Shown here in pieces: positions 23,423-34,042 of a DNA stretch of 64,000 nt. The notes under the pieces are model-generated. The model saw nothing but the letters and a program-made list of their open reading frames with translations, was not told where the DNA came from and ran no database searches. Made by a program: the position numbers and the translations under genes. How positions within the stretch are numbered: position 1 is the first letter of the stretch; each line of letters begins with the position of its first letter. The DNA comes from Variovorax sp. OAS795 (GTDB lineage Bacteria; Pseudomonadota; Gammaproteobacteria; Burkholderiales; Burkholderiaceae_C): contig NZ_JBEPOH010000001.1 in NCBI RefSeq assembly GCF_040546685.1, positions 930,001 through 994,000 on the forward strand, read 5' to 3'.

Positions 23423-26053
23423 ATGAACCCCAGCTACAAACCCAGCGACGTCGAGTCCGCTGCCCAGGCGCAATGGAGCGCCGCCGATGCTTACCGCGTC
23501 ACCGAGGACGCCAGCCGCAAGAAGTACTACGCCTGCTCGATGCTGCCGTACCCCAGCGGCAAGCTGCACATGGGGCATGTGCGCAACTACACCATCAACG
23601 ACATGCTCACGCGCTACCTGCGCATGAGCGGCTACAACGTGCTGATGCCGATGGGCTGGGACGCCTTCGGCCTGCCGGCCGAGAACGCGGCGCTCAAGAA
23701 CGGCGTGCCGCCGGCCAAGTGGACCTACGAGAACATCGACTACATGCGCGGCCAGCTCCAGGCCATGGGCCTGGCCATCGACTGGAGCCGCGAGATCGCC
23801 ACCTGCGACCCGAGCTACTACAAGTGGAACCAGTGGCTGTTCCTCAAGATGCTCGAAAAGGGCATTGCCTACCGCAAGACCCAGGTCGTCAACTGGGACC
23901 CGGTCGACCAGACCGTGCTGGCCAACGAGCAGGTGATCGACGGCAAGGGCTGGCGCACCGGCGCCACGGTCGAGCGGCGCGAGATCCCGGGCTATTACCT
24001 GAAGATCAGCGACTACGCCGAGGAACTGCTCGAGCACACCCAGCACAAGCTGCCGGGCTGGCCCGAGCGCGTCAAGCTGATGCAGGAGAACTGGATCGGC
24101 AAGAGCGAGGGCGTGCGCTTCGCCTTCACGCACGACATCAAGGACGCGAGCGGCAAGCTGATCCAGGACGGCCGCATGTACGTGTTCACCACGCGCGCCG
24201 ACACCATCATGGGCGTCACCTTCTGCGCCGTGGCGCCCGAGCATCCGCTGGCCGCGCACGCCGCCACGCTCGATCCGAAGGTCGCGGCCTTCATCGACGA
24301 ATGCAAGGCCGGCGGCACGACCGAGGCCGAGCTCGCCACGCAGGAGAAGAAGGGCGTGCCCACGGGCCTGACCGTGACGCACCCGATCACCGACGAGCAG
24401 GTGCCCGTGTGGGTCGGCAACTACGTGCTCATCAACTACGGCGACGGCGCCGTGATGGGCGTGCCCGCGCACGACGAGCGCGACTTCGCCTTCGCCAACA
24501 AGTACGGCATCGAGATCATCCAGGTGGTGCTGGTCGACGACGAGCCGCACTTCGACTATCACAAGTGGCAGGACTGGTACGGCGACAAGCAGCGCGGCGT
24601 CACCATCAACTCCGACAACTTCAGCGGCATGACCTACAAGGAGGCCGTGGCCGCCGTGGCGCATGCACTGAGCCAGAGGGGCCTGGGCGAGATGCAGACC
24701 ACCTGGCGCCTGCGCGACTGGGGCGTGAGCCGCCAGCGCTACTGGGGCACGCCGATCCCGATCATCCATTGCGACGAGCATGGCGCGGTGCCGGTCCCCG
24801 AGAAGGACCTGCCCGTGGTGCTGCCGACAGACTGCGTGCCCGACGGCTCGGGCAACCCGCTGAACAAGCACGAAGGCTTCCACGCCGGCGTGGTGTGCCC
24901 CGTGTGCGGCAAGGCCGCGCGGCGCGAGACCGACACGATGGACACCTTCGTCGACTCGTCGTGGTACTTCATGCGCTACTGCGACCCGAAGAACGACCAG
25001 GCGATGGTGGCCGGGGGCGCCGACTACTGGATGCCGATGGACCAGTACATCGGCGGCATCGAGCATGCGATCCTTCACCTGCTGTATGCGCGCTTCTGGA
25101 CCAAGGTGATGCGCGACCTCGGCCTGGTGAAGGCCGACGAGCCTTTCGCCAAGCTGCTCACGCAGGGCATGGTGCTGAACCACATCTTCTACAAGCGCAA
25201 CGAGAAGGGCGGCAAGGACTACTTCCCGCCCTCCGAAGTGACGCCCGTGCTCGATGCGCAGGGCCGCATCACGGGCGGCACCACGGCGGACGGCACCAAG
25301 GTCGACTACGGCGGCGTCGGCAAGATGGGCAAGAGCGAACGCAACGGCGTCGACCCGCAGGACCTGATCGAGAAATACGGCGCCGACACCGCGCGCCTGT
25401 ACACCATGTTCACCGCGCCGCCCGAAGCCACGCTCGAGTGGAACGACGCGGCCGTCGAAGGCAGCTACCGGTTCCTGCGCCGGGTCTGGAACTTCGGCGT
25501 CGCGCAGGCCGACGTGCAGTCCGTGGCGGTTGGCGGCCAGGCCTTCGGCAAGGCCGCGCAGGCACTGCGCCGCGAAGTGCACACCGTGCTGCGCCAGGTC
25601 GACTACGACTACCAGCGCATGCAATACAACACGGTGGTGTCGGGCGCGATGAAGCTGCTCAACGCGCTCGAAGGCTTCAAGCCGGACGGCAGCCCTGCCG
25701 ATGCGGCCGCGCTGCGCGAAGGCTTCGGCATCCTGCTGCGCTGCCTCTATCCGGCCACGCCGCACATCGCCCACCAGCTCTGGCAGCAGCTCGGCTACGA
25801 CAAGGCGCTGGGCGACCTGCTCGACGCTCCCTGGCCGGTGGTCGACATCGGCGCGCTCGAGCAGGACGAGATCGAGCTCATGCTCCAGGTCAACGGCAAG
25901 CTGCGCGGCGCGCTGCGCGTGCCGGCCGGCGCTTCCAAGGCCGAGATCGAGCAGCTCGCGCTGTCGTGCGACGACTTCGTCAAGTTCGCCGAAGGTGCGC
26001 CGCCCAAGCGCGTCATCGTGGTTCCCGGACGCCTGGTCAACGTGGTCATCTGA
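23423..26053 (+). CDS. leuS: leucyl-tRNA synthetase
   Basis: An 876-residue class I aminoacyl-tRNA synthetase that charges tRNA-Leu. The HIGH motif is HMGH at 49-52 in [16 protein letters not shown]; the KMSKS motif reads KMGKS at 634-638. The CP1 editing domain includes [23 protein letters not shown], and [17 protein letters not shown] is also conserved. A GATAAT box at 23374-23379 may be its -10 element. It leads leuS-lptE-holA, with lptE 14 bp after its stop, a common order in Burkholderiales. Confidence 0.97.
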   Translation: MNPSYKPSDVESAAQAQWSAADAYRVTEDASRKKYYACSMLPYPSGKLHMGHVRNYTINDMLTRYLRMSGYNVLMPMGWDAFGLPAENAALKNGVPPAKWTYENIDYMRGQLQAMGLAIDWSREIATCDPSYYKWNQWLFLKMLEKGIAYRKTQVVNWDPVDQTVLANEQVIDGKGWRTGATVERREIPGYYLKISDYAEELLEHTQHKLPGWPERVKLMQENWIGKSEGVRFAFTHDIKDASGKLIQDGRMYVFTTRADTIMGVTFCAVAPEHPLAAHAATLDPKVAAFIDECKAGGTTEAELATQEKKGVPTGLTVTHPITDEQVPVWVGNYVLINYGDGAVMGVPAHDERDFAFANKYGIEIIQVVLVDDEPHFDYHKWQDWYGDKQRGVTINSDNFSGMTYKEAVAAVAHALSQRGLGEMQTTWRLRDWGVSRQRYWGTPIPIIHCDEHGAVPVPEKDLPVVLPTDCVPDGSGNPLNKHEGFHAGVVCPVCGKAARRETDTMDTFVDSSWYFMRYCDPKNDQAMVAGGADYWMPMDQYIGGIEHAILHLLYARFWTKVMRDLGLVKADEPFAKLLTQGMVLNHIFYKRNEKGGKDYFPPSEVTPVLDAQGRITGGTTADGTKVDYGGVGKMGKSERNGVDPQDLIEKYGADTARLYTMFTAPPEATLEWNDAAVEGSYRFLRRVWNFGVAQADVQSVAVGGQAFGKAAQALRREVHTVLRQVDYDYQRMQYNTVVSGAMKLLNALEGFKPDGSPADAAALREGFGILLRCLYPATPHIAHQLWQQLGYDKALGDLLDAPWPVVDIGALEQDEIELMLQVNGKLRGALRVPAGASKAEIEQLALSCDDFVKFAEGAPPKRVIVVPGRLVNVVI

Positions 26054-26067
26054 GTAACGATAGAAGC

Positions 26068-26589
26068 ATGAACAATCGCAACGCCTCGCTGCCGCGCCGC
26101 GGCTTTCTCCTGGGTCTCGCCGTGGCGGGCGCCACTCTCGGCCTGGCCGGCTGCGGGTTCGAACTGCGCAAGGCGCCGGTGTTTGCGTTCAAGACGCTGT
26201 CGGTGTCGGGCAATTCGGAGCTGATCAACCGGCTGCGGCGCGAAATGCGCGCGGCGGGCACCGTCACGCTGGTGCCGGCCGAACAGGCGCAGACCGCCGA
26301 CGCCGTGCTCGAGATCCTGGCCGAGAACCGCGACCGCATCGTGATCTCGACCAACTCGGCCGGCCTGCTGCGCGAGCTGCAGCTGCAATTGCGCGTGCGC
26401 TTCAGCCTGCGCACGCCGGGCGGCAAGCTGCTGCTGCCGCCGACCGAGGTTTCGCAGACGCGCGACCTGAGCTTCAACGAGACCAATGCGCTCGCCAAGG
26501 AAGGCGAGGCCGAGCTGCTGTACCGCGACATGCAGGCCGACATCGCGCAGCAGCTGATGCGCCGCCTGGCGGCCGTCAAGGAACTCTAG
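26068..26589 (+). CDS. lptE: LPS-assembly lipoprotein LptE
   Basis: A 173-residue outer-membrane lipoprotein that plugs the LptD barrel in lipopolysaccharide export. The signal peptide begins MNNRNASLPRRGFLLG and ends in LAGC, with Cys29 as the lipid anchor; the twin arginine is only Tat-like. GFELRKAPVFAFKTLSVSGN directly after the cysteine is typical of LptE. ATG at 26068 is 14 bp after leuS; the longer open frame is a leuS shadow. It is followed 20 bp later by holA, the conserved leuS-lptE-holA neighbourhood that supports the identification despite low sequence conservation. Confidence 0.9.
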   Translation: MNNRNASLPRRGFLLGLAVAGATLGLAGCGFELRKAPVFAFKTLSVSGNSELINRLRREMRAAGTVTLVPAEQAQTADAVLEILAENRDRIVISTNSAGLLRELQLQLRVRFSLRTPGGKLLLPPTEVSQTRDLSFNETNALAKEGEAELLYRDMQADIAQQLMRRLAAVKEL

Positions 26590-26609
26590 GCCGAGGCCCC
26601 TGCCCCGCG

Positions 26610-27683
26610 ATGCAACTTGCCAGCGCCCAACTGGGCCCCCATCTGCAGAAGGGCCTGAAGTCCCTCTACACGATCCACGGCGACGAGCCGCTGCTTGCGC
26701 AAGAGGCGGCCGACGCCATCCGCGCCGCGGCGCGCACGCAGGGCTATACCGAGCGCAGCTCGTACACCGTGGCGGGCGCGCACTTCGACTGGAGCGCGGT
26801 GCTTGCCGCGGGTGGCTCGCTCTCGCTCTTTGCCGACAAGCAGATCGTCGAGATCCGCATTCCCTCCGGCAAGCCCGGCAAGGACGGCAGCACGGCGCTG
26901 CAGCAGCTGGCCGAGGCGGCACAGGGCAACGACAGCACGCTCACCCTCGTGATGCTGCCGCGCCTGGACAAGGGCACGCGCACCGGCGCCTGGTTTTCGG
27001 CGCTCGAGAACAACGGCGTGACCTTGCAGGTCGAACCGATCGAACGCGCCGCGCTGCCGCAATGGATCGCGCAGCGCCTGGGCCTGCAGGGCCAGCGCGT
27101 GATGCCGGGCGACGAAGGGCAGCGCACGCTGCAGTTCTTTGCCGACCGCGTCGAGGGCAACCTGCTTGCCGCGCACCAGGAAATCCAGAAGCTCGCGTTG
27201 CTGCATCCCGCTGGTGAACTGAGCTGGGAGCAGGTCGAAGCCGCGGTCAACAACGTGGCCCGCTACGACGTCTTCAAGCTCTCGGAAGCGGTGCTGGCCG
27301 GCAACCCGCAGCGCGTGGCGCGCATGCTCGACGGCCTGCAGGCCGAAGGCGAGGCCGAGGTGCTGGTGCACTACACGCTGGCCGAGGACATCCGCGCGCT
27401 CAAGCGCGTGAAGGACGCCATGGCCTCGGGCCGGCCGCTGCCCATGGCACTGCGCGAGAACCGCATCTGGGGTCCGCGCGAGCGCGCGTTCGAGCGCGTG
27501 CTGCCGCGGCTCGACGACCGCATGCTGGCGCGGCTGCTGCGCGCGGCGCATGTGGTGGACGGCATTTGCAAGGGCTTGAAGCAGCCCGATTGGCCTGCGA
27601 GCGGGTGGCAGGCGCTGCAACGTTTGGCGCTGATGCTGTGCCGCGCTTGCAGCAGCGGTCCAGCCCCCTCTCCCTCACCCTAG
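26610..27683 (+). CDS. holA: DNA polymerase III delta subunit
   Basis: A 357-residue clamp-loader subunit that opens the beta sliding clamp. The N-terminal AAA-like domain begins [38 protein letters not shown] (split here by function: HGDEPLL is the characteristic segment). [14 protein letters not shown] and [14 protein letters not shown] are conserved helices. It follows lptE by 20 bp. The last residues, [10 protein letters not shown], and the stop codon at 27681-27683 fall inside the pyrimidine-rich repeat ending in the hairpin at 27684-27704, so the C-terminal tail appears to be supplied by the repeat. The core domains are intact. Confidence 0.93.
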   Translation: MQLASAQLGPHLQKGLKSLYTIHGDEPLLAQEAADAIRAAARTQGYTERSSYTVAGAHFDWSAVLAAGGSLSLFADKQIVEIRIPSGKPGKDGSTALQQLAEAAQGNDSTLTLVMLPRLDKGTRTGAWFSALENNGVTLQVEPIERAALPQWIAQRLGLQGQRVMPGDEGQRTLQFFADRVEGNLLAAHQEIQKLALLHPAGELSWEQVEAAVNNVARYDVFKLSEAVLAGNPQRVARMLDGLQAEGEAEVLVHYTLAEDIRALKRVKDAMASGRPLPMALRENRIWGPRERAFERVLPRLDDRMLARLLRAAHVVDGICKGLKQPDWPASGWQALQRLALMLCRACSSGPAPSPSP

Positions 27684-27704
27684 CCCTCTCCCGGAGGGAG
27701 AGGG
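27671..27704. repeat. dispersed hairpin repeat at the holA 3' end
   Basis: A pyrimidine tract (TCCCTCACCC) leads into a perfect 9-bp stem, CCCTCTCCC at 27684-27692 and GGGAGAGGG at 27696-27704, with a GGA loop. The stem begins on the base after the holA stop codon. The sequence type is widespread between proteobacterial genes, and a related hairpin is at 7081-7103. No T tract follows on the forward strand. Confidence 0.6.
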
Positions 27705-27762
27705 GACAACACGGCAAGGGCCCAAAGCTTGGGGGTTGATCCAAATGCAGGAAAATGCCGCG

Positions 27763-29055
27763 ATGAATGCGTTCAACGTCAGCGAGCACATGCAGGCCCT
27801 GGGCCTGCAGGCAAAAGCCGCTGCATTCCTCATGGCCCGTGCGGATGCAGCTACCAAAAACAGAGCATTGAAGGCGCTGGCCCGGCGCCTGCGCGAAGCC
27901 GGCCCGGGGCTGGCCGAGTCCAACGAGAAGGACCTTGCGCGCGCCACGGCCGCCGGCCTTCCCGCGCCGATGGTCGATCGGCTCAAGCTCACGCCCAAGG
28001 TCATCGAGACGGTCGCGCTCGGCTGCGAGCAGCTTGCCGGCATGGCCGACGTGATCGGCGAGATCATCGGCATGAAGCAGCAGCCCAGCGGCATCCGCGT
28101 GGGCCAGATGCGCGTGCCCATCGGCGTCTTCGGCATGATCTACGAGAGCCGGCCCAACGTCACCATCGAGGCCGCGAGCCTCGCCATCAAGAGCGGCAAC
28201 GCGGCGATCCTGCGCGGCGGCTCCGAAGCCATCGAGTCGAACAAGGCGCTGGCGCTGCTGGTGTCCGCGGCGCTGGCCGAGGCCGGCCTGCCGGTCGAGG
28301 CGGTGCAGCTGGTGCAGACCACCGACCGCGAAGCCGTGGGGCAACTCATCGCCATGCCCGAGTTCGTGGACGTGATCATTCCGCGCGGCGGCAAGGGCCT
28401 GATCGAGCGCATCAGCCGCGACGCCAAGGTGCCCGTCATCAAGCACCTGGACGGCAACTGCCATGTCTACGTGGACGACACGGCCGAGTTCGAGATGGCG
28501 CTGCGCATCGTCGACAACGCCAAGACGCAGAAATACAGCCCCTGCAATGCGGCCGAAGGCCTCCTGGTCTCGGCCGTGGTGGCGGAAGACTTCCTGCCCC
28601 GCATCGCGGCCATCTTTGCCGCCAAGGGCGTCGAGATGCGCTGCGACCCGGTCGCCGCCCGCATCCTGCGCGCCGACGAATCCCTCGCCCCGGGCGCAAG
28701 GATCGTCGATGCCGTGGAATCCGACTGGTCCGAGGAATACCTTGCCGCGGTGATCAGCATCAAGGTGGTGGCCGGGGTCGACGAGGCCATTGCGCACATC
28801 AACCGCTACTCGAGCCACCACACCGACGCCATCGTCACGCGCGACCACGTGCATGCACAGCGTTTCCTGCGCGAGGTCGATTCGGCGAGCGTCATGGTCA
28901 ATGCGAGCACCCGCTTCGCGGACGGTTTCGAGTTCGGCCTGGGGGCCGAGATCGGCATCAGCACCGACAAATTCCATGCGCGCGGACCGGTCGGCATCGA
29001 GGGCCTGACCTCGCTCAAGTACGTGGTCCTGGGGCAGGGCGAAGTGCGCAGCTGA
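27763..29055 (+). CDS. proA: gamma-glutamyl phosphate reductase (glutamate-5-semialdehyde dehydrogenase)
   Basis: A 430-residue enzyme of proline synthesis reducing gamma-glutamyl phosphate to glutamate semialdehyde with NADPH. The aldehyde-dehydrogenase-fold catalytic cysteine is about Cys261 in [32 protein letters not shown] and [11 protein letters not shown] are conserved. The ATG at 27763 is preferred because AGGAA lies nine bases upstream; TTG at 27736 and ATG at 27745 would add up to nine residues. It follows the holA hairpin by about 60 bp. proB is not in the window. Confidence 0.95.
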   Translation: MNAFNVSEHMQALGLQAKAAAFLMARADAATKNRALKALARRLREAGPGLAESNEKDLARATAAGLPAPMVDRLKLTPKVIETVALGCEQLAGMADVIGEIIGMKQQPSGIRVGQMRVPIGVFGMIYESRPNVTIEAASLAIKSGNAAILRGGSEAIESNKALALLVSAALAEAGLPVEAVQLVQTTDREAVGQLIAMPEFVDVIIPRGGKGLIERISRDAKVPVIKHLDGNCHVYVDDTAEFEMALRIVDNAKTQKYSPCNAAEGLLVSAVVAEDFLPRIAAIFAAKGVEMRCDPVAARILRADESLAPGARIVDAVESDWSEEYLAAVISIKVVAGVDEAIAHINRYSSHHTDAIVTRDHVHAQRFLREVDSASVMVNASTRFADGFEFGLGAEIGISTDKFHARGPVGIEGLTSLKYVVLGQGEVRS

Positions 29056-29081
29056 TGCGCCGCGGGCGGGCGGATTGAACC

Positions 29082-29102
29082 AAGACTGCCGTACGTAGTC
29101 TT
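29082..29102 (+). terminator. weak hairpin downstream of proA
   Basis: AAGACT at 29082-29087 pairs with AGTCTT at 29097-29102 around a nine-base loop that includes GTAC. There is no T tract, so it may be only a weak terminator or a binding site. Confidence 0.25.
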
Positions 29103-29106
29103 GTCA

Positions 29107-29135
29107 TTGGGGCGGCCACCCCCAAATCCTACAAT
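29107..29135 (+). promoter_or_regulatory. putative gshA promoter
   Basis: TTGGGG at 29107-29112 and TACAAT at 29130-29135 are separated by 17 bp, the same box design as the proposed ptsN promoter. The predicted start near 29142 gives a leader of about 34 nt before the gshA ATG. Confidence 0.4.
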
Positions 29136-29175
29136 TCCGCTCTACCTCCAAGTACAAAACCAACAAGGCCGCCGC

Positions 29176-30483
29176 ATGGTTCCGCATCTCGTCACCGCCC
29201 TGACCGGCCCGATCAACGAACTGGAGCAGCGGGTACTCGACTCGACCCCGGCCATCGAGCGCTGGTTCCGGCTCGAGTGGATGGAGCACACGCCGCCGTT
29301 CTACAGCGCGGTCGACATCCGCAATGCGGGCTTCAAGCTGGCACCGGTCGACACCAACCTCTTTCCCGGCGGCTGGAACAATCTCACCAAGGAGATGCTG
29401 CCGCTGGCGGTGCAGGCCGCGCAGGCCGCCATCGAGAAGATCTGTCCGGAAGCGCGCAACCTGCTCGTCATTCCCGAGAACCACTCGAAGAACACTTTCT
29501 ATCTGGCCAATGTCGCCCAGCTGGTGCGCATCTTCCACATGGCGGGACTCAACGTGCGCGTGGGCTCGATCGACCCGGCCATCAAGTCGCCCAAGAAGAT
29601 CGAACTGCCCAACGGCGACACGGTGTGCCTGGAGCCCGTGGTGCGCAGCAAGCGCCGACTGGGCCTGAAGAATTTCGACCCCTGCACCATCCTGCTGAAC
29701 AACGAGCTGTCGGCCGGCACGCCGGGCATCCTCGAAGACCTGCACGAGCAATACCTGCTGCCGCCGCTGCATGCCGGCTGGTCGGTGCGGCGCAAGAGCA
29801 ACCACCTGCACAGCTACGAAGAGCTGTCCAAGCGCTTCGGCAAGCTGCTGGGCATCGACCCGTGGCTGATCAACCCGATCTATGCGCGCGGCGACAGCGT
29901 CGATTTCGCCGAAGGCCGCGGCATCGATGTGCTGACCAGCCACGTCGATGCGGTGCTGACCAAGGTGCGCCGCAAGTACAAGGAATACGGCATCAACGAA
30001 AAGCCCTTCGTGGTCGTCAAGGGCGATACCGGCGCCGAAGGCCCGGGCGTGATCACGATCCGCGATGCCAAGGAAGTCGAAGGCCTGGTCGGCAAGCCGC
30101 GCGGCGGCGCATCGGCCAGGGGCGGTGCGGCCCGGGAATTGCGCGAGCCCGGCGAGGTGATCGTGCAGGAAGGCGTCCTGACCAACGAGCGGGTGCACAA
30201 CGGCGTGGCCGAGCCCGTGGTCTACATGATGGACCGCTACGTGGTGGGCGGTTTCTATCGCGTGCACGCCGAGCGCAACCCTGATGAGAACCTGAAGTCG
30301 CCGGGCGCGAGCTTCGTGCCGTTGGCTTTTTCCGAGAGCGCGCACCTGCCGCAGCCCGGCGCCAAGCCCGGCGCAAGCGCCCCCAACCGCTTCTACATGT
30401 ACGGCGTGGTGGGCCGCCTGGCCATGGTGGCAGCGAGCTACGAGATGGAAGCCACCGACCCGGACGCCGAAATCTACGAATGA
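29176..30483 (+). CDS. gshA: glutamate-cysteine ligase (Acidithiobacillus-type)
   Basis: A 435-residue ATP-dependent ligase for the first step of glutathione synthesis. It belongs to the group defined in Acidithiobacillus ferrooxidans and common in betaproteobacteria, not the enteric GshA family. Conserved stretches include FKLAPVDTNLFPGGWNNL, ENHSKNTFYLANVAQL, FVVVKGDTGAEGPGVI (nucleotide-binding) and VVYMMDRYVVGGFYRVH. ATG at 29176 is chosen: the 25 residues encoded further upstream would overlap the promoter boxes. gshB is 4.8 kb downstream, separated by kup and three other genes, whereas the two are often adjacent in related genomes. Confidence 0.93.
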   Translation: MVPHLVTALTGPINELEQRVLDSTPAIERWFRLEWMEHTPPFYSAVDIRNAGFKLAPVDTNLFPGGWNNLTKEMLPLAVQAAQAAIEKICPEARNLLVIPENHSKNTFYLANVAQLVRIFHMAGLNVRVGSIDPAIKSPKKIELPNGDTVCLEPVVRSKRRLGLKNFDPCTILLNNELSAGTPGILEDLHEQYLLPPLHAGWSVRRKSNHLHSYEELSKRFGKLLGIDPWLINPIYARGDSVDFAEGRGIDVLTSHVDAVLTKVRRKYKEYGINEKPFVVVKGDTGAEGPGVITIRDAKEVEGLVGKPRGGASARGGAARELREPGEVIVQEGVLTNERVHNGVAEPVVYMMDRYVVGGFYRVHAERNPDENLKSPGASFVPLAFSESAHLPQPGAKPGASAPNRFYMYGVVGRLAMVAASYEMEATDPDAEIYE

Positions 30484-30661
30484 TTTTCCCGCCGCGGCTT
30501 GCGGCGGCGGCGGCCGGCGGCAAAATAGCGGCCCCACAGCAAAGGAAACAAAAGGGCGGAGGTTTGCGCGCGGCGCTGGAAACTGATTCCACCGCGGCCG
30601 CGATCCAATGCGTGTGGCCTCCGGTCACTCGCTTTCAGCCTGCCCTTTTTCCAACGACTTC

Positions 30662-32533
30662 GTGTCACCTCCCAAATCCACTTCCGCCGCCGCCTTGATC
30701 ATCGGCGCCGTCGGTGTCGTCTATGGCGACATCGGCACCAGCGTGCTGTATGCAGTCAAGGAAGTGTTCGGCCACGGCCACCTGCCTTTCACCGTCGAGA
30801 ACGTCTACGGCATCCTGTCGATGTTCTTCTGGACGCTCACCGTCATCGTGTCGATCAAGTACGTGGTGCTGGTGCTGCGGGCCGACAACGAGGGCGAGGG
30901 CGGCCTGGTCGCCATGCTGGCACTGGCCTCGCGCGCGGTGGCCGACAAGCCCCGGTTGCGCCATGTGCTGCTGCTGGTGGGCATCTTCGGCACCTCGCTC
31001 TTCTATGGCGACGGCGTCATCACGCCGGCCATCTCGGTGCTTTCCGCGGTCGAGGGCCTCGAGGTGGTCTCGCCGCACTTCAAGCACTACGTGATGCCGA
31101 TCACGCTGGTGGTGCTGTTCTGCCTCTTCGTGGTGCAAAAGCGCGGCACGGCGGGCATCGGCAAGTTCTTCGGACCGATCACGCTGGTGTGGTTCCTGGC
31201 CATCGCGGTGCTCGGCGTGTCCCAGATCGTGCACCACCCCGAGATCCTCAAGTCGCTCAACCCGTGGTTCGCGCTGAAGTTCATGTGGGACAACCCGGGC
31301 ACGTCCTTCATCCTGCTGGGCGCCACGGTGCTGTGCGTGACGGGTGCCGAGGCGCTCTACGCCGACCTGGGCCATTTCGGCAAGCGGCCGATCCGAGTGG
31401 CGTGGTTCACGGTGGTGATGCCGGCGCTCACGCTCAACTACTTCGGCCAGGGCGCCTTGCTGCTGGAGAACCCCGAGGCCGTGAAGAACCCCTTCTTCAT
31501 GATGGCGCCCGAGTGGGCGCTCGTCCCGCTGGTGCTGCTGGCCACCGCGGCCACGGTCATTGCGTCGCAGGCGCTCATCACCGGCGCCTTCAGCGTCACG
31601 CGCCAAGTCATCCAGCTGGGCTACCTGCCGCGGCTGAACATCGAGCACACCAGCGTGCGCACGGCCGGGCAGATCTACATTCCGCTCGTGAACTGGGGCC
31701 TGTTCGTGGCCATCGTGCTGGCGGTCGTCATGTTCCGCTCGTCGAGCAGCCTGGCCGCGGCCTACGGCATCGCGGTGACCACCGACATGCTCATCACCAC
31801 GGTGCTGACCTTCTTCGTGATCCGCTACGCGTGGAAGCTGCCGCTCGCGCTGTGCATCGCATCGACGGCCGTCTTCTTCGTGGTCGACTTCCTGTTCTTC
31901 GCATCGAACCTGCTCAAGCTCTTCGAGGGCGGCTGGTTCCCGCTGGTGATCGGCGGCGCCGTGTTCACGCTCATGATCACCTGGAAGGAAGGTCGGCGCC
32001 TGATGGGCGAAGTGCAGCGCGCCGATGCCATCGAGCTCAAGGCCTTTCTCGATTCGGTGTTCGAGAACCCGCCCGCGCGCGTGGACGGCACCGCGGTGTT
32101 CCTCACCGCCGAGCCCGGCGTGGTGCCCAACGCGCTGCTGCACAACCTCAAGCACAACAAGGTGCTGCACGAGCAGAACATGTTCGTCACGGTGCGCAAC
32201 CACGAAGTGCCCTGGATCCCGATGGACAAGCGCATCGAGATCGATGCGCTGGGCCACCACTGCTGGCAGGTGATCGTGCACTACGGCTTCAAGAACGATA
32301 TCGACCTGCCGCGCGCGCTCGATAACGCGCGCATGCGCGGCTGCCAGCTGGAGCCGATGACGACCAGCTACTTCCTCTCGCGCGACGTGGTTATCCCCAC
32401 GCTGGGCAGCGGCATGGCGCCGTGGCGCGAAAAGCTGTTCGCGCAGATGCACCACAACGCGAGCGGCGCCGCGGCCTTCCTCGGGCTGCCGAACAATGCG
32501 GTGGTGGAGCTGGGGTCGAAGATCGAGATCTGA
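30662..32533 (+). CDS. kup: Kup-type low-affinity potassium transporter
   Basis: A potassium/proton symporter of the KUP/HAK family, 623 residues from the GTG at 30662. There are about 12 transmembrane segments, starting with [20 protein letters not shown]; the GDIGTS motif is the family hallmark. [17 protein letters not shown] and [13 protein letters not shown] are also conserved. A soluble C-terminal domain follows from about residue 450. An upstream ATG at 30608 would add 18 residues, but those codons have poor G/C third positions, so the GTG is preferred. The 178 bp after gshA contain no other gene. In enterics PtsN affects potassium uptake; no such link is shown here. Confidence 0.94.
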   Translation: MSPPKSTSAAALIIGAVGVVYGDIGTSVLYAVKEVFGHGHLPFTVENVYGILSMFFWTLTVIVSIKYVVLVLRADNEGEGGLVAMLALASRAVADKPRLRHVLLLVGIFGTSLFYGDGVITPAISVLSAVEGLEVVSPHFKHYVMPITLVVLFCLFVVQKRGTAGIGKFFGPITLVWFLAIAVLGVSQIVHHPEILKSLNPWFALKFMWDNPGTSFILLGATVLCVTGAEALYADLGHFGKRPIRVAWFTVVMPALTLNYFGQGALLLENPEAVKNPFFMMAPEWALVPLVLLATAATVIASQALITGAFSVTRQVIQLGYLPRLNIEHTSVRTAGQIYIPLVNWGLFVAIVLAVVMFRSSSSLAAAYGIAVTTDMLITTVLTFFVIRYAWKLPLALCIASTAVFFVVDFLFFASNLLKLFEGGWFPLVIGGAVFTLMITWKEGRRLMGEVQRADAIELKAFLDSVFENPPARVDGTAVFLTAEPGVVPNALLHNLKHNKVLHEQNMFVTVRNHEVPWIPMDKRIEIDALGHHCWQVIVHYGFKNDIDLPRALDNARMRGCQLEPMTTSYFLSRDVVIPTLGSGMAPWREKLFAQMHHNASGAAAFLGLPNNAVVELGSKIEI

Positions 32534-32553
32534 CGGCCGGGCGGCCCCGAGGC

Positions 32554-33477
32554 TCAGCCGAAGTCCCTGGGCCGCTCCGCCGCAAGCTGCTGCATGTGCG
32601 ATGCAATGGCGCCCGGCGTGGTGACCCAGATCTCGCCGCGGTCGCGGGCCCGCGCAATGTGCGCGAGCGCCGTGCGCAGGTGGCGCAGCCGGTAGGGCTG
32701 GCCCACGATGTACGGATGCAGCGCGAGCCCCATCACCAGCGGCTGCGCGCGCGACTGCTCCCGCATCTCGTCGAAGTTGTCGACGATCATCGCGCTGAAA
32801 TCCTTCGCATCCATTTGGCGGCCGACGATCATCGGAATGTCGTTGAGCTCCTGCGGGTAGGGCACCGACCAGATCGAGCCGCCGCCGCGCGTGCGCATGC
32901 GCACCGGCTGGTCGTCGTGGCACCAGTCGAGCGTGTAGCCGTAGCCGGTCTCGGCCAGCAGGTCGGGCGTGACCGGGCTCTCCGATATCCATGGCGAGAG
33001 CCATCCGGCGGGCGCCCGGCCGCTCTCCTCTCGCATGCGCTCGCGGCAGCGCAGCAGCAGCGCGCGCTCCTCGTCTTCGTCCAGGGTGCCCTGGCGTTCG
33101 GCGTTGCTGTGGCCGTGGCCGACCAGCTCGTCGCCGCGCGCCACGCAGGCTCGCACGAGTTCCGGGCAATGGTCGTAGAGCGCGGTGTTGACGAGCGCGC
33201 CCGCGGGCAGCGCCAGCGCGTCGAACAGCTCGAGGCAGCGCCACGCACCCACGCGGTTCCCGTATTCGCGCCAGCCATGGTTCAGCACGTCGGGCTCGGG
33301 CGAGGCGGGTGCGATGCACGCGCCCATGCCGTCGCCGAACGCGAAATGCTCGATGTTGAAACCCAGGTACACGGCCAGCCGCGCGCCGTTGGGCCACGTG
33401 TAGCCTGGCCGCCGCGTGATGGGGCTGTAGCCGAAGCGGCCGTGCGCGGGAAGCAGGCCGGGCCAGCGTGCGGTCAT
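32554..33477 (-). CDS. polysaccharide deacetylase-family (NodB-like) hydrolase
   Basis: A 307-residue protein of the carbohydrate esterase 4/polysaccharide deacetylase fold. In this subgroup the metal-binding motif is relaxed: the segment AVYLGFNIEHFAFG stands where a DDG sequence is usual, and VGHGHSNAE provides the HxxxE-like histidines. SPWISESPVTPDLLAETGYGYTLDW is also characteristic. Such proteins include allantoinase (PuuE-like) and other C-N hydrolases. There is no signal peptide, so it is probably cytoplasmic and not cell-wall-directed. Start ATG at 33477 lies ten bases after the stop of the NTF2-like gene, so the two form an operon. Confidence 0.8.
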   Translation of the reverse strand: MTARWPGLLPAHGRFGYSPITRRPGYTWPNGARLAVYLGFNIEHFAFGDGMGACIAPASPEPDVLNHGWREYGNRVGAWRCLELFDALALPAGALVNTALYDHCPELVRACVARGDELVGHGHSNAERQGTLDEDEERALLLRCRERMREESGRAPAGWLSPWISESPVTPDLLAETGYGYTLDWCHDDQPVRMRTRGGGSIWSVPYPQELNDIPMIVGRQMDAKDFSAMIVDNFDEMREQSRAQPLVMGLALHPYIVGQPYRLRHLRTALAHIARARDRGEIWVTTPGAIASHMQQLAAERPRDFG

Positions 33478-33487
33478 GCGCCGCGCC

Positions 33488-33925
33488 TCACTGCGCCGCG
33501 AGGCCGGCGCGCACCAGCAGCCATTCGGCGCTGTCGTTCCACACGTCCATCTGCACGATGAGGCCCTGGCGCACCACGTAGCGGTCGACATAGCGGTTGC
33601 CTTCGAAGGCCGTGCCGTCGGGCCAAGCACCGTACAGCGTGCCGAGGCTGTAGACCACGGTTTGGTCGGGCGTGCCGCCCGCCACCACTTCGGTGCGCTC
33701 GATCTTCTTTTTGACCCAGGCGTAGCGCTTCGCATTGAAGGCCGAGGTGTCGCCGGGCGCATGCATCTCGCGGTTGCCGGTGAAGCGGATGCGGATGCCG
33801 GGCGCGGTGTAGCGTGAGGCCGATTGCGGGTCCGGGATCATCACCAGGCGAAGGAATTCGTCGACCACTTCGGCGGGCGTGGAAGGGACGGAGGGTGCGG
33901 AGGCATCGGGCGAAAGCGTGTCCAT
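33488..33925 (-). CDS. NTF2-like (SnoaL/DUF4440-type) protein
   Basis: A 145-residue protein with the cone-shaped NTF2-like fold. STPAEVVDEFLRLVMIPDPQSA is the leading helix; later strands include FEGNRYVDRYVVRQGLIVQMDVWNDS (described here by its RYVVRQGLIVQMDVW core). Members act as small hydrolases, isomerases or binding proteins and often serve a neighbouring catabolic enzyme. ATG at 33925 is chosen for the GGAGA ribosome site about seven bases upstream; ATG at 33946 is the alternative. It sits directly upstream of the deacetylase-like gene, which suggests shared substrate metabolism, and is divergent from benE with 117 bp between. Confidence 0.75.
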   Translation of the reverse strand: MDTLSPDASAPSVPSTPAEVVDEFLRLVMIPDPQSASRYTAPGIRIRFTGNREMHAPGDTSAFNAKRYAWVKKKIERTEVVAGGTPDQTVVYSLGTLYGAWPDGTAFEGNRYVDRYVVRQGLIVQMDVWNDSAEWLLVRAGLAAQ

Positions 33926-34042
33926 GGGTTCTCCATCGGGGGCCATGGCGGTGCATGGCGGAAGGCGTCCGGAAGCCCCAAGCAAATCCTGCGCCGAATC
34001 TTCGCCGCGCTGTGGTCCCGGCGTCCCCGGCACAATCGCGCG

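Noticed and set aside
27736..27762. Earlier proA starts at TTG 27736 or ATG 27745
   Set aside because: AGGAA is correctly spaced only from ATG 27763, and family members begin near that point.
30608..30661. Upstream ATG as the kup start
   Set aside because: The 18 extra codons have low G/C at third positions and no ribosome site. The GTG at 30662 gives the usual family N-terminus, although it too lacks a clear ribosome site.
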